DNA from: Crocodylus rhombifer | Taxonomy: Eukaryota > Chordata > Crocodylia > Crocodylidae | NCBI GenBank assembly: GCA_038503035.1 | Contig: JAVSML010024002.1 | Location: 1,225,794-1,289,793 of the forward strand | Direction: 5' to 3' | DNA length: 64,000 nt | In this document: positions 24,041-37,089 of the stretch, piece by piece | Layout: the number at the start of each line of letters is the position of its first letter | Position numbering within the stretch: the stretch's first letter is position 1 | The notes under the pieces: model-generated | The model's database searches: none | Told to the model about the DNA's origin: nothing | What the model saw: the letters and a program-made list of their open reading frames with translations, nothing else | Program-made: the position numbers and the translations under genes

Positions 24041-27000
24041 TACCAGGTATACCTATGATACTATGTAATCATAGTTAGTTAGTTAGTTTACCTTTCTTTA
24101 TGCCTGGTGTTGGAAAGGACATATGGGAATACCACAATCCCAGAAAAAAGGACTTCCATTTTTTATAACTCATCATGTAATCAGAGGGAGCAAAAATAAA
24201 AAGGTCAAACAACTAAAGATGAACTAGCCTGCACAGGCAGCTCACAAGCTGCTTTGTAGTTTCAAGACTTGAAAACAACAGCAGAGAAAATATGGCAATT
24301 ACAGAGCTATTTCTAATGCTTTAAAACAACACAGTTTAATTACTTTGATATAAACATTGAAACATATCTCTGCTATGAACAGAGCAATGTACTCAATCAT
24401 GTTATTTTAAATGAAAATATTCTTGCAATGGGTTAGGCAAAGACATTTGCTATATCTGCTGTGTTAGCAATCATGCAGGCACTACTAGATAGCAAAGTGC
24501 TATATCCTGCCACTTGTTAGGTGCAACTTAATCTTCCTGTGCATTTCATTAGAAGGCTCTTAGTTTTCATCTGAGCAACTCAATCTTAACCAGATTTTGC
24601 CTTATATTTATTTAAAGTCCAAACCTTATTTTTGCAATAAAAGTGACAGATTCAAGTCTCATTCCTTGCAGTAGTTGAATACTATTTTATGGAAAGAGAA
24701 TTCTGACAGGTCCTTTATTGAATTGCTTTTTGAATGTTTTGTTTACGGTGTCTTGAGAATGGAGTTTCAGGAAAAATATGAGTCTTAAGGAAATGGCTGT
24801 TTTAAATACTAACTATCAGAAGAAATTAGTAGTGTAGGTTTTGTATTTTCAGTGCTGTTTCCACAAGAGATGTGCTGAAAGCCATAAAGATAGGCTGCTT
24901 TCTTTTACTGATTTATTTCACATATGCAGTAATTTGTTGCCAATAAATCTAGGATGGATTTCCATGGTACGAGACTGGGGTGGCAAACAGAATGGATAAC
25001 TTTATTCATACTGTGGTTGTGGTATTTTTAAAATCAGTTTTGCAATGTGATACCACTGGAGTGCATCAGCATGCATCACTCAGTATTAAACAAAGTTTTC
25101 CAAAAGAACGTATTCTATACACTAATTCATGTCATCAGGGATCCATCTCATGATCATCCTCTGAGCACATGGTTTTGAGGAGATGATAGCCCTGAAAAGT
25201 TTTCTTTTATAAGTAATATCATTTGTATCTGTGCAACCAGATGGAGCTATTATAGTAGGATTTCTGCAAGGAAGAAAATTGGCTTTTACGCCAGCCAGAG
25301 TTCTCTTAAACTAGGAAAGCAAAAATCATTGTGGAATAATGGGCATTTCAGACCTCTTTGCTGAGCAGTGAAGGCTGGAGAAAATCGGACACAACATATT
25401 GACTCCTAAATTAATTGTTCGGATGTTCCACCTGTCAGCTTGCATTGTTAGGCGTCATGTCGGAAGCAAAATATTTACCCTGAGAGGAAAAAAGAAAGAC
25501 TCATTTAATTGTGAAATGTTCCTGTTTATTAAATTTGGTCCAATATTTAATGTGAGTGATGACTGTTAGATAATTAAGATTCTAATCTCTGTGTGATGAT
25601 GTTACAGCCTCCCACCACATATGCAGTAAACAGTGAAAAGTTGCAAATCTTGCTACCACATCTGGCTGAATGAGTCACCATGATCTCCACTTAGGTAGAA
25701 TACCATTTTCTGACGTCTGCGGCTGTTTGTCGGAAACGACAGGTCTGCAGATTCCGTTAACATGCTCTCTTTAACCTCTGCCTTTCTCCGGGTTATTTCT
25801 TTATAAAGATTCAAAATGTGTTGAGAAACAAAGTAAGCTCTATGTTGCTAAGAATTATCTTGGGGAAATTAGCCATAACAGGTTTTCAGCATATTTAGGG
25901 CCTGATCCAACAAAGCATGTGCTTAACTCAATGTGTTTGAGTAGTTCCAATGAAAACTGCCAAGGATGGCAGGGTGGGTACAGTATAAAGATAAGCCCAC
26001 ATTGTTCCAGGACAGCAATAAGGACAAAATTGTCTTCTGGGATTCGCATGTTCCATAATTTGCCTTCATCTAGCAAGTCCCTGCAAAGAGGGATACCTCT
26101 GTTCTGTTTATTCCTATACTTTGTTCATCACTATGCTATGGTATCCAAACTGCTGTTTCTGTTTGATTTTTCTTTTCTTAAGCATCTTCTTGTTATAACT
26201 TTGGCTCCTGTAGGGGACTAGACTCCATAGTGTGTGCAATATTTTCTACTTTGGCAATGCTGTTTGACTTACTAAGCAAGCATTGGTTTGAAAGTGGAAA
26301 TATTTTTAAAAGGTCAACACATGAAACTGTAAACTCCAGAGGGAATTGTCTTAAGGGAATTATTTTGAGTGTACCACTCCCATGTATGAAAACTTAATTG
26401 ATGTCGCTTGGCTGAAATTATCATCTCAGGACTGTAAACTGATACCACTTTATGTAAGATATCACAGTAAAATGCATTTTTAGGATCATATTTTAAACCC
26501 TGCTTGTGGTATCACAGTTAGGCATTGTGAAAATGATTATATATGTCACAAACAGAGGATTATGATGTCAGGTGGAAAATAAATGACAGAATCGGATAAA
26601 TTCTTAAGAAACAACGGCAATCCTGTTTTCGGGCACTGCCTTCAGTAAGAAAGAATTAGGGGGAAAATGAAGAGAAATATGTGACACAGAAGAACACTTG
26701 TTCCCAAATAAGATCTTTTTCAAGGTTTTCCATAAGGTGACAGCTGCTTTTTAAGGACCACATTCTGCACTTGGTTACACTAATGGAAATTTAAGGAAAC
26801 TGGAATGAATTCTTGCTTCTCTGGATTCGCATCAGGAGAACCGAGAGGAGAATTTGGCTCTAAAGCATTCCCACGAAGCAGAACCCACTCATTCCCCCCA
26901 GCGTGGAAAAGGGGGCATCACCACCCTTCATATGACATCACGTATCATTCAGCACTTGGGAAGAAAAACGGAGAGCACATTTCAATTACGTCATAATTCT

Positions 27001-27282
27001 TTTTCTTTTCCTACTCTCTGACCAATTTTCACAATGTATCGTAAAAAAACCCTTTGCTGAAGCACAGCGCATACCTTTTGGGCACACAGGAGCTCTCCAT
27101 AAACAGTTGTTTTTGCCATCATAATAAACCCTTTAAGGAGACTAATTCTAGGCTTTGGTATACTATTACCTATCGTTAGCAACATAATGTAAGTACTTTC
27201 AAGCCTCTTTAACAGCAGTTAAAAGGGGCCATTTTCAGACTTTTCTTTTCCTTTCAGTGTGGAATTGGGGTTGGGTTGCCAG
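24041..27282. other. Intergenic DNA, no gene seen
   Basis: About 3.2 kb of largely single-copy-looking AT-rich sequence. It contains a short (TTAG)4 near 24074. The segment 25380-25810, with CpG-bearing words such as ctgtttgtcggaaacgacag, is the best candidate for a conserved non-coding element, but only alignment could show this. A gggcctgatccaacaaag-type ancient repeat phrase lies near 25900. Confidence 0.4.
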
Positions 27283-27284
27283 TA

Positions 27285-27463
27285 GGGTGGCCATCATAGA
27301 GGACAGTCCAGTTTTCTGCGACACTGTCCTCTACTGATATGAAACACAGTGCCTTAAGTCTTCAATTTTTATCTTGAAGAGAAAAATAGAGGACATAAAG
27401 GCATCTGGTTTTGTATTAATAGAAGACAGAGGAAAGCTGAACTGTCCTTTATGATGGCCACCC
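27285..27463. mobile_element. Tc1/mariner-like MITE, 179 bp
   Basis: The left end gggtggccatcatagaggac and the reverse-complemented right end gggtggccatcataaaggac match at 19 of 20 bases. The element is flanked by TA on both sides (27283-27284 and 27464-27465), the target duplication of Tc1/mariner transposons. At 179 bp it encodes nothing and must have been moved in trans. Confidence 0.85.
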
Positions 27464-27465
27464 TA

Positions 27466-28302
27466 ATTGCCAGTTTAAAGCAAATGACTAGTAACATCAA
27501 AGCTTAAATGCTCACAGACCAACCTGCCATCGTCTTCATTTGTATTCAGCAGATGCTTCATTTCTCCTCCTCTCTGGCTAGTCTGTACCAATCAGTAAAA
27601 ACAATGGCATTTTTGTCTTTCTTGAACATATTCTCGTTCAGTTTCACTTGAAGGTGGAGATAAACAATTAAGAAAAAAACACTTTTTTCAGACAGATACT
27701 TATAATTTAAAAGAAAATTAAGTAAAGCTTTAAGAAATATATAGTTTGACAAGGGATTACTGGAAACAGCTAAAGGACGCATATAAGATTTAAACAAAAT
27801 TTAATGCAATGACAAGGGATCTAGTTGTGACGTATTTTAAAAGGCTGGAGAAAATGGACCAAAGGCATTAATTATATTATACATTGTGTGTGTGTGTGTG
27901 TGTGCACATGTGTGCATGTATATCCATACACACACATATAAACATACATGCACATAATCTTCTGCTGATGTAAACTTGTGCAACTCCACCGGAGTTCATG
28001 AAAGTACCCTGATTTACCTAAACCAAGGATCTGGCTCACTAATATGGGCTGCTCCATATTTTCTCACCCTTTTCTAGCCATTTAGTCTTGCTACGGTGTT
28101 ACAAATTGGTAGATTCTGATGTTGCATAGCTAGCTGAGAATTGTACCAGCATGGGGAAACTCTCAAGTGGCATCGTCTTGTTTTAGTGGCTCCTATCCAC
28201 CTCACTCCTCTATAGGGGATGGGATGTGGCATGCTGTGGGGAGGGCGGGGGCCCACCTGTGGGCAGCAGTTCTCACACAACATAATTCTGTTGTAAGTGC
28301 AA
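27466..28302. other. Intergenic DNA with a short TG tract
   Basis: A TG microsatellite (27884-27904) is followed by degenerate ca/ta repeats to about 27955. No gene seen. Confidence 0.5.
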
Positions 28303-29302
28303 TAGGACTGTGCAAACCTTCAGGTGCTGATTCGATTTGGAGGAGATTTGGCCCAATTTGGCAGCCAAATCTCTAAATCTAAAGTGAATCAGGGAGACCA
28401 ATTAAAAGGTCCAAATTGATTAGAAGCTCTTGGAGTCGATTCAGAAAAGATTCAGAGAGCTTTGGTGATTCGGGCAGTCCATGCTGGCTGCAGCAGGGAG
28501 CTGGACCTGGAGGGAACAGGACCCCTGCCAGGCCCATCCCCTGGTTTCCACCCACTTTTCCAGCCCCCCGATCCACCGCCCATGGCTGTCCTGCCCACCA
28601 GCTCCCAGTTGTTTAAAAAAAAGCCTCGACTCACCAGCTGCTGCCAGGTGGGGGGGTGATCCCTGCTGCCACCCACTGCCTCATGCTGCACAGGGGCTCT
28701 GCCACGAGCCCCCTGACCCCACCCACTTTCTCAGTCCCCCTCCCCATGGCCACCCCACCCGCCCCAGCTCCTGGCCCTTTAAACAAAAAAGGTAAAAAAG
28801 TTCCCTGCACTCACCAGCTGCTGCAGTGGCCTTGGGGCTTCTGGGGGCTTGTGGCAGAGCCCCCCATGCAGTATGAGACAGCTGGGGGACAGCAGGAGTC
28901 AGTGAGTTCGGGGGGGGGTTATGTTTTGTTTTTTTGAAGAGGCAGGACCTGGAGCAGGCAGGACAAGCATGGTGGGGCTGGGAGAGTGGGTGGGGTCAGT
29001 GGGTGCAGAGCCCCCCATGCAGCATGGGGCAATGGTGGGCAGCAGGGATCACCCCCTGCTGGGCAGGAGCTAGTGAGTCAGGGCTTTTTTTTCCCCAAAG
29101 AGCCGGGAGCTGGGGGGGCAGGGCAGCCATTGCGAGCGGGTGGGGGACAAGGCCTGTGTGATTCAGAGAGTCGGCTGATTTGGCAGCGGGTGAATCTCTG
29201 AATCAGATCTGGCCGAATCAATTTGGGATTCAAATCACCGAATCGAATTACTGTCCCCCTAATCTGCCGAATCCGAAGCGAATACTACCCACTTCACACA
29301 GA
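28303..29302. mobile_element. Foldback element with gattcg-rich ends, copy 2
   Basis: About 1 kb with ends built of gattcgatttgg and gaatccgaagcg-type words, which face each other as imperfect inverted repeats. Long internal arms are also inverted: the sense of 29000-29115 (gcagcatggggcaatg, gcagcagggatcaccccc, gtgagtcagggctttttttt) recurs on the opposite strand at 28595-28705. The frames in the GC-rich arms (up to 104 codons) are by-products of composition. It is the same end type as 23405-24040. Confidence 0.65.
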
Positions 29303-32300
29303 CTTAAAGCGTAACCCCCAAACTACTCTAAGTTATGCTGACAGACTACAGAAAAATTCACTATGTGGAGTCAGGAACATGTAAGTCGCTTCACGATTTC
29401 CCTCTCTCTCAATCTCAGCCTACAGCTGCAGTCTTGATCTCTAACATTACACACACTGCTCATACATTAACCATTTTTAGTATACCTGCGGAACAGAAAA
29501 CCCATTAGATTTGTAGGTTTTTCCTCAATAATTCCTCTAGTGCTGCAGGCACTTGTGTCTAGCCCATCCTTACATTTCTAAGGCTAAGTTTTATATACCA
29601 AATTGGTTCGACAGTGACTTAACTTTGATTCAGAATTCAACATTTTCAGCTATGGAAGAAATGAGTCTTTCTTTCCTGTCTCTGTTTACCTGCTTAAAAT
29701 ATCATGAACAATGATGCCACAGGAACAAATAAGAAAATAATATAAAGAGGAGCTTTTCTGGACTGGTTAGAAGTTCAGTCCAATGGAGGGATAGAACTAG
29801 CATCTCTCTCTTAAATCTATTCACTGGGGAGAAACAGTGGGGAAAAAGTTAGCTAATAGTTTTTTAGAGCTTGTTTTCCTTTGAGCCCCCCCTTCTAACA
29901 CACATGATTTCACATTTTGCTGGCACTAAAAGCATTCACGTAGGTCAAATTATTGAAAGTTCAACTGAACTATCGGAGCTTACCTACCACCTCCAGTTTC
30001 CACAGAAAATCTCAGTTGTGATTAAATAGCTATCATTTTTTGGCTGCAGAAAACCATGTAACAAGTATTTAGCTCCTGCATTTTGTGTGATCTCCCTTGA
30101 TTTTCCAAACACAGTTTGCACCCACACAGAATCAGACTTCCAGTTCCCTGTAAAAGAAAAGCCTCATTAAAAAAAAAGACGTTTCTAGTCTGGAAAGTCA
30201 GCTTGGACAAATGTGTGATGATGACAACCAGTTTTTATAAGTTTGTTGCTCTGATGTCTTTTTCATATACTAATGAACCATTCAGTAGTGAGAGAAGGAA
30301 AAAAAAGCCAAGAAAGAACAATGATCATAACAGATGTTTCAATGAGGTTTTTATTTGCATTTTTTGCACATAGCTCGACAGAAATGCACCTCGGATATTT
30401 AAAAGCCCGGTGATGAATAGCTGCCACAGAAAATGCAGCTCATCTTTTTCAACTCTTTCGACACTTATCAGTAGAGGTTGTTAGGAAACCCACATAGGGC
30501 TAACAGGACAGTTTTGATGGGTCCCAGCTATAAAGAACTGGTGAAGTATTACTTCACAGAGTGGAAAGGCAAGATTTTGGGGGGTTTTCTTCCCTATCCT
30601 ATGAGGAAAAAAGACCCAATGGTTAAAGTCCTAGCTTGTCACTTGAGAGACCCAGGAGCTAGTTTCCATCTTGATACAGACTCCCTGTGTGACCTTGGTC
30701 AAGTCACTTAGGACCAGATTTCTTAAATTTTATTTATTAATGAATCAAACTGATAAATTACCAGCTCCAACATTCAAAAACACATCCATGCCTCCAAAAT
30801 ATACACAAAGACTGATACCAGTCTCCCACCAACAGTGCTCCCTTAACCAAAGTCAACATCCACAGAAGTCTTGTACTCCTTTCCCCTTCCTCCCCAGTCC
30901 CTGACAGCTCCCTGAGGCCCCATGTTTCCTCATCTCTACACAACAATTCACTCCCTCATCCTCCCTTACAATACTGATCCCACTATCCTCCACTTATCTC
31001 TACCCCCAAACTTCAAATTCTTTCCATATTAATTCCTAAACTCATAGAATTTGCAATTACATATTCAAAAAGTTGTTCTCATTTTTTGGTTTGGAGGCAG
31101 AAGATCCCTTATTTAGTAAAATCCAAAAATGCCCAGCAGATTTCCAAGTAAGCATCGTTTTGCCTTCTCTTCTGTAGAACTTGATAAAACAATTTTTCCA
31201 TTATTAAAACTCCCCAAGCTTTTTGAAATCCATTAGTGATTTTAAAGGTATCCCTTTTCTTCCAGGACCAGATTATAAAAAGTATTTGCTTGCTTAAGGA
31301 TGCAGGTAAGAACCTACTGGACTTTTCAAAACCATCTAGGCATTTTTGAAAATCTCATTAGGCATCTATCTATATCCTTTAGGTGCCTAAGTGCAATGTC
31401 ATAAAATACTTTAAATATCAGGTGGTGTAAGATTGATGATGTAACCACAAGAGTCCAGAAATTATCTGAGAGGAAAGAATTTCTTAAGGTGATATGTTTT
31501 ATTGGATCAGCTACATAGTTGGGATAACATCAAGAATTTAGTATCTTTGGCTCTTTGCTCTCCAGCCGTAGTCAGGGAAATAGCATTTTTGTACTGGAGC
31601 ACTATAAAATAATTACTTTATGATTGTCAGGCCTCTATAATAAGTGCTTAAGGTGGCAATGAATGCCAAAGAGACCAACCCTCTAAGATCTTCATGTGCA
31701 GTGAGGCCCAGGAGGAGGAGAGAAATCAGGAGTTGGGCAGATTGGGATCAGTTGGTCACTGATCATTTCGGAGACCCACCTTCCTTCTCCAGTAGAATCC
31801 CCTTGATGAAATTTGTTATCTCCTGATATAATTGGAAAGATGGAAAAAGGTTGAGGGACTGGACGATTGTAAGCTGCTTTCTTCTTCTTTCTCCAGTTTT
31901 GATTTCTCTGATATCTGCTTTTCTCTAATGAATTAAAAAGCCTGATTCTGACATTGGTCTTATGTTTCTGCCATAAAGTGCATATTCCCTTGCCAATTCT
32001 TCTACATCCATGGCATGGCAGACAAAAATCCATAAGCAACTGGAAACACTGAAATAACTGTAATTTAAAATAAAGCAATTCAAAGCTTCTGAACAGTTTG
32101 GATGAATACCCCAGAAGTTATCCACTGGAGAGAGCAAATACTGCCCCCTTCCATGTAACAAGTGTAATAACCTTTTTATGACCCCAGTGCATGCACTAGA
32201 TTTGGAACTGGGTCAAAAAAGTTAGTTTCTTACCAGTGTTTCCTGCGTGTTATGTGAGCATGTGTGTATGAGGATGGATCTCATTCTGTAGTGTCTGAAA

Positions 32301-33781
32301 TAATGGAAAAAGTTTGTTTAGATTTGGAGAGCGATCTGCAAATGCTGCTGTTCAGACGGGCATATAACCTGTCTGCAGAGCAGGATGCGAAGAATAGTCT
32401 TAAAGAATCTGATGAGGTGTTTAATAGACCTAAATGCACTGTGAATAAAACACACATCACACTGATACAGATCCCATTGTGCTGCCAAAACTGCATGCAT
32501 CACATATAGTATAGTCCCATTAGCTCTGAGAATTAAAGTAAAAGCTGAGTGCGATGAGATGGTAAGATTCAGTGTTATTGAGAGAACACAGATATCAACT
32601 GGTTTAGTTAACAGTATGGTCACATATAATAACACCAAATAACTTAAGGAATTGTATAGATCCTTGAGATTCGAATAAGGTTACCCAATGCAATGTATCC
32701 GAAGAGAGTAATGGAGGAGGTCATGTCTAGACTTCAAAATACAAGAGCGTTTGCAGATTTGGAAACAAGTCAAGTATTTTTGCTAGTCCACCCTGATAAA
32801 ATGCTAAACTCGACCCCTCCACTCCCTCCTGCCTGCTGCTCCTCCCACATTTTTTGGTGTCTATAAGATGGAGTCACTTCTTATTATCATTACCTAAGTA
32901 CTTAAAATCCAGTTGCAGGTCCTTTAGGAACTGGCTGGAGGTAATCATTGGTGATCAGATATTTTACGGCACCAGCGATCAACACTATGGGATAGTCAGT
33001 ATGCAGTCCTGCAGCTTGCCAAAGCAGAAGACCTTTAATGGCACAGGAGGAAATGCTAGACCAGGCTGACTGAAGTTAATTTTGGAGGACAAGTCCTCAG
33101 TGATAGTGGAAAAATAAAGGTGAAAGCCAATGTGTAAATAGAAGAGACCATGACAGAAAGAACATAGCTTATGTGTGAAAGTTTGAGACTTTAATATTTT
33201 TCTCCATCCCCTTTTTTGAATTTTTTTCTGATATTGTGAGACAGAAGGATAAAATAGATAATGAGATAGGATTGATCTTTCTTGCTTTCTAAAATAGCAA
33301 ACAACAGTGTCCTTACCAGGGAGGCGGGCAACTAGGTTTACGTGAAAAAGGAGGGCCATAGCATCAGCCTGTCTCTCTGGCCCTAAAGTTATTTAATTTT
33401 TCAGACAATGATTATGCAGATATAATTCTTTATTCACTGAGATGCACTGAGAGGGAAACCCCTGCTCCCAGAACAATCAGGGCACTCAAGTGGGATGTGT
33501 AAAATTAGCCAAGAATATCCTAAATGAGTGTCTTTGCCATTGGCTACTTGCTGGTTTGAAGTGCTTTCATTTCTACTTTTAACCAGAAATGTGATCCCTG
33601 GACTTGATCACCTTTCTCCCACAAACCTTTTTGGTTTGTGCTACACTTTTCTGAAAAGTTTGTGTTTTGACGCATTGATATTTTCAGTCCAAAAAAAAAA
33701 AATCAAAAAATTCTCAACCAGCTCCAGGAAGGAGGCCTCGCAAGGATTTATAGTCATACTGATCTAGTTAAGCAACGCATT
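29303..33781. other. Intergenic DNA, no gene seen
   Basis: About 4.5 kb without a credible coding region. It holds a MIR-like phrase at 30640-30720 and a weak relative of the 20706 repeat near 31480-31560. The rest looks single-copy and AT-rich. Confidence 0.4.
30620..30730 (+). repeat. MIR-type SINE fragment
   Basis: The phrase ctgtgtgaccttggtcaagt followed by cacttaggaccag is nearly identical to the MIR core consensus (gtgaccttgggcaagtcactt), with a weak upstream head (agctagtttccatcttgatac). Confidence 0.65.
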
Positions 33782-33789
33782 ATCTTGAG

Positions 33790-34084
33790 CAGGGATGAAC
33801 CACTTATGCCTTGAGGTCCAGATCCAGCCCACAAAGTTTGATATGAAGGGACTGTGCAAAAGCAGTGACTTAAGCCTTCTGCTATGTGCCCTTACCACCA
33901 GATTTGTAATTCTCCAGTGGTGTTCAATAGGGTTTTCAGCAGTACCCAGTAAGTGAAGCGGGGCACAGAGCAAGAAGTGGGCCGAGTGGCAGGAGACCAG
34001 TGACAGGGGTGGGAGGTCAGCAGCCCACAGGGGTGGCACGGTTGCTAGCACTGAGCCCACCACTCTAATAGGTTACCAACCCTG
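33790..34084. mobile_element. hAT-type MITE, 295 bp
   Basis: The left tip cagggatgaaccac and the reverse-complemented right tip cagggttggtaacc fit hAT ends. The flanks are atcttgag (33782-33789) and atcttgaa (34085-34092), an 8-bp duplication with one mismatch. No transposase sequence. Confidence 0.75.
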
Positions 34085-34092
34085 ATCTTGAA

Positions 34093-36640
34093 AGTAGGAA
34101 ATGATCATGAATATGCAAAAATATATTTTTGTGAAAATGGAGGCCTGAAAAGGACCTCTTTAGAGTAGCAGGAGCTTTTCTGGAGTTTTTCTAAGTGTTG
34201 AGAGCAAGGAACAGCCAGAAGAGGAGGTTGAAATAAATACAACTCAAGTAATGGACATGTCTGTAGCACAAGTTAACTAATAGGAAACATAAAATGACAT
34301 GCACATACCAAATATAAGAGAATAATTCTAGATGGATGGCCAATGGAAAAAGCCCAGACACTTCCAAGCATAAAATTTTATAGGGACCATTGAGGTGAAA
34401 TTGCTACGTATGCTGAGAGGCAGTATAAAGAATATCGATTCATAATGTCACACAGCATGAGATCAGCAATGCTAAACAACCCCCAGTGCCCATCTCGCTT
34501 TTGGGAAGCGTAGCAACAGAACATGGGATGCCATCTTCCAAGCTGACATGAATGCTGCTACGGAAGGTAACTGTTAGATCTGCAACTAAGATAGGAAACA
34601 GAACACAAAAGAAATATTGCTTGGGTTGCTTTTTTTCTTTTCTTTTGAGCTAGAATGGTTGTACAACACATTGATTAGCCACATAATAATCCTTGCAATC
34701 AATGGCACAATTCTCCTGTACTTCCACGACAGACGGATTTTAGATTTAACTCTTTCTCAACATTTGTCCTTCTCCTTTAAGCCGATCATCTATATTGTTT
34801 TCAAATAGACACATTCATCGTAAAGACAGGAAAAAAAAAAGATTAGGATGCAATTTAAAAATAAGGTAGTAGATGCAATGACTTCCTGGAGTAATCATTG
34901 TCAGCACTTGCCTCAAGAGAACAGGTCACTTTGTGCCTATTAAGTACAAGTTAGTGTTGGTGGCTATACAGACCTGTGTTGTCCTAGCCGAAAAAAGTAT
35001 CCCAGGGTGTCTTGGAAACATAAAGCATGACTGAAGAGCAAACATTGCCCTGGTCCTTTAGCAGGGAGGTTTAGCATATGCTCATCTAATTGGCTCCTTG
35101 TCACGCTTATTGGTGGAGAGGACCCCTCCCTGTCTCTCTGGATTGGCATATTTCCACTGAAACTCAAAAACTAGGACCCCTGAATAGGGGTATACAGAGA
35201 GCAACTTTCTCACACCCATTTAAAATAAAGTGTTTCAATATTTTCGCTCTCAAAATTCAGCCTTAAATAGTTTTACTGTCCCTGCCATGGGATCCATATG
35301 TTTTTGTGCAAAGTATGTATTAGCTGGAGGCAATGTTTTGTGTTACAGTCTAAAGTTGTATATTCTCATTCTGTACAAGATATGTTTTAGCTGCTTATTC
35401 TCCTTTACTTAGGAGAAAAGAAGGTAGCTGTGTTGTCTTAGCACAATCAGCAGTAAATTGAGCGTAACAACATCATTGTAAAATGATGTGCTCTCATACA
35501 ATCCTGAATGTGGTGCATCTTTTGTGTTTTGTTTCTAATTGTTTGCTCGACACAAAAGGATAATTCATTAGGCCAATTCTCCAAATAATCTCAAAGTGAC
35601 ATGAATTCCTCTGCAGAGCGAATGTCTGTAGCGAGTAATCCATGGAAAACAGACAGGCGTCTCTTGTCATTTTGGAACTTTAATCCACTGCCTGGAGCAT
35701 GAAAATGCTCAGGATAACAAGTGTGGGAATGACTAAAATCAACATTATTTTGGATTTTATTTTCTTAACAATACCATTGATCAATAGAACTGCTGAATCT
35801 GGCAGATACAATGTGGTGGGATTAATGAATGAAGCTCAGGAAACAGAGGAGTTTGTTAAAGGGGGAAAACCCATCTTTTCCTTTGGAGTGTGAATATTAA
35901 GCAACGAAAGCGGTGATGGAAGAACGCTTAGGGCTTGCTTTATAAAAGTACCTAAGCCCTGTCCGATATTAGCGTTTAAACTTTCAATTAGAATAAAAAC
36001 CTGCTCCAGCTTTTCAAATATATACTTCAGTTTCAAGTTTAGGAAAGAAAGTGGTATGTTATTCGGTGTTAGTACAGAGATGGGAGTGTTGGAAATGGGG
36101 TGTGTATAGTTACAGACAGATTTTGGGACCCTCTTCCAAAAATTCAGCGTACCGGATTTTTTCTACGATTAGCCAGTCATCGGTGTGAATAATAGGATCA
36201 CAGTCTGACATCTAGATTCAATTCTGGGAAAATATACGTACCTTCGTTCATCCTGGAAGAGTTTAAAACAAAGTAGAGGGAGACGCTAAACGTCTTGGAT
36301 CCCAGGCACTGCTGACTTCCTATGTTTACACGGGTGACTCTTCTGCATGACACACACAAATTTGGTAACCCCGAAGCCACTTTAAAGGGTGTGCGAGCGT
36401 GTGTGAATGTGTGTGGAGGGGAGGGGAGGGGAGGGGAGAGAAGGAGTTTCTCTGTGTGTTTGCACATACAGCTTAGCACTTAGCAGGCATCGGGGGTCTT
36501 CCTTTTCCCTTTGCGACAGAAGAAAAAGAGCTTCGTTAGTGGGCTTCCAGAGGGTAAAATAACTCAGGATCACCAAAGTGATCCAGCAACGGGAAGGCTT
36601 CTGGATGAAGCGGAGCATGCTTAGCTGCTAAGAAGCCTTT
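34093..36640. other. Upstream flank of the semaphorin gene
   Basis: No coding region. The segment 35430-35760 looks single-copy, with CpG-containing words (gcagagcgaatgtctgtagc), and the region just before the CpG island is likely to include promoter-proximal elements. Both points are inference from position. Confidence 0.4.
36414..36438 (+). repeat. (GGGGA)n run, potential G-quadruplex
   Basis: Four consecutive gggg runs separated by single a (from ggaggggaggggaggggagg) lie about 970 bp upstream of the semaphorin start codon on the sense strand. This spacing fits an intramolecular G-quadruplex. No function is shown by the sequence. Confidence 0.6.
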
Positions 36641-37089
36641 GGAGAATCTTCCAGTTTAATTTACAAGCCTGGCCGGACCGCCGCACGCCTTGAACTGGTT
36701 GCTGAAGTGGGCTTTAGGAGGAATTTCTTTCGGAGAGCCGGGGGAGGAGGTGAGAGGAGCTTTCCCTAACAAGGCTTGAAAAGCTTCAGCGATAAAGTTA
36801 TGTTGATGGAAGACTCCCTGACTTGGGAGCTAGTCGGGCGGCATTACACGCTGGGCGGGAGATGTGCTTTCTCTGGGTGGCAGCATTCAGGGTGTGTGTG
36901 TGTGTCTGTGTGTACGCGCGGTGGGGGGAGTTTAAAATGATAAGCCTAAAATAATTGTCAAATCCAAGCCAATCCCAGCCAGCCTGTCAACTCGGCTCGT
37001 GCTTTTTGGAGGCAGATTTACAGCCCCGCGCTGGGGGCGGGGGGGAGGTTTCCTCTCCCTCCTCCAGGCTCTGCCGAGATGCTTTCTGC

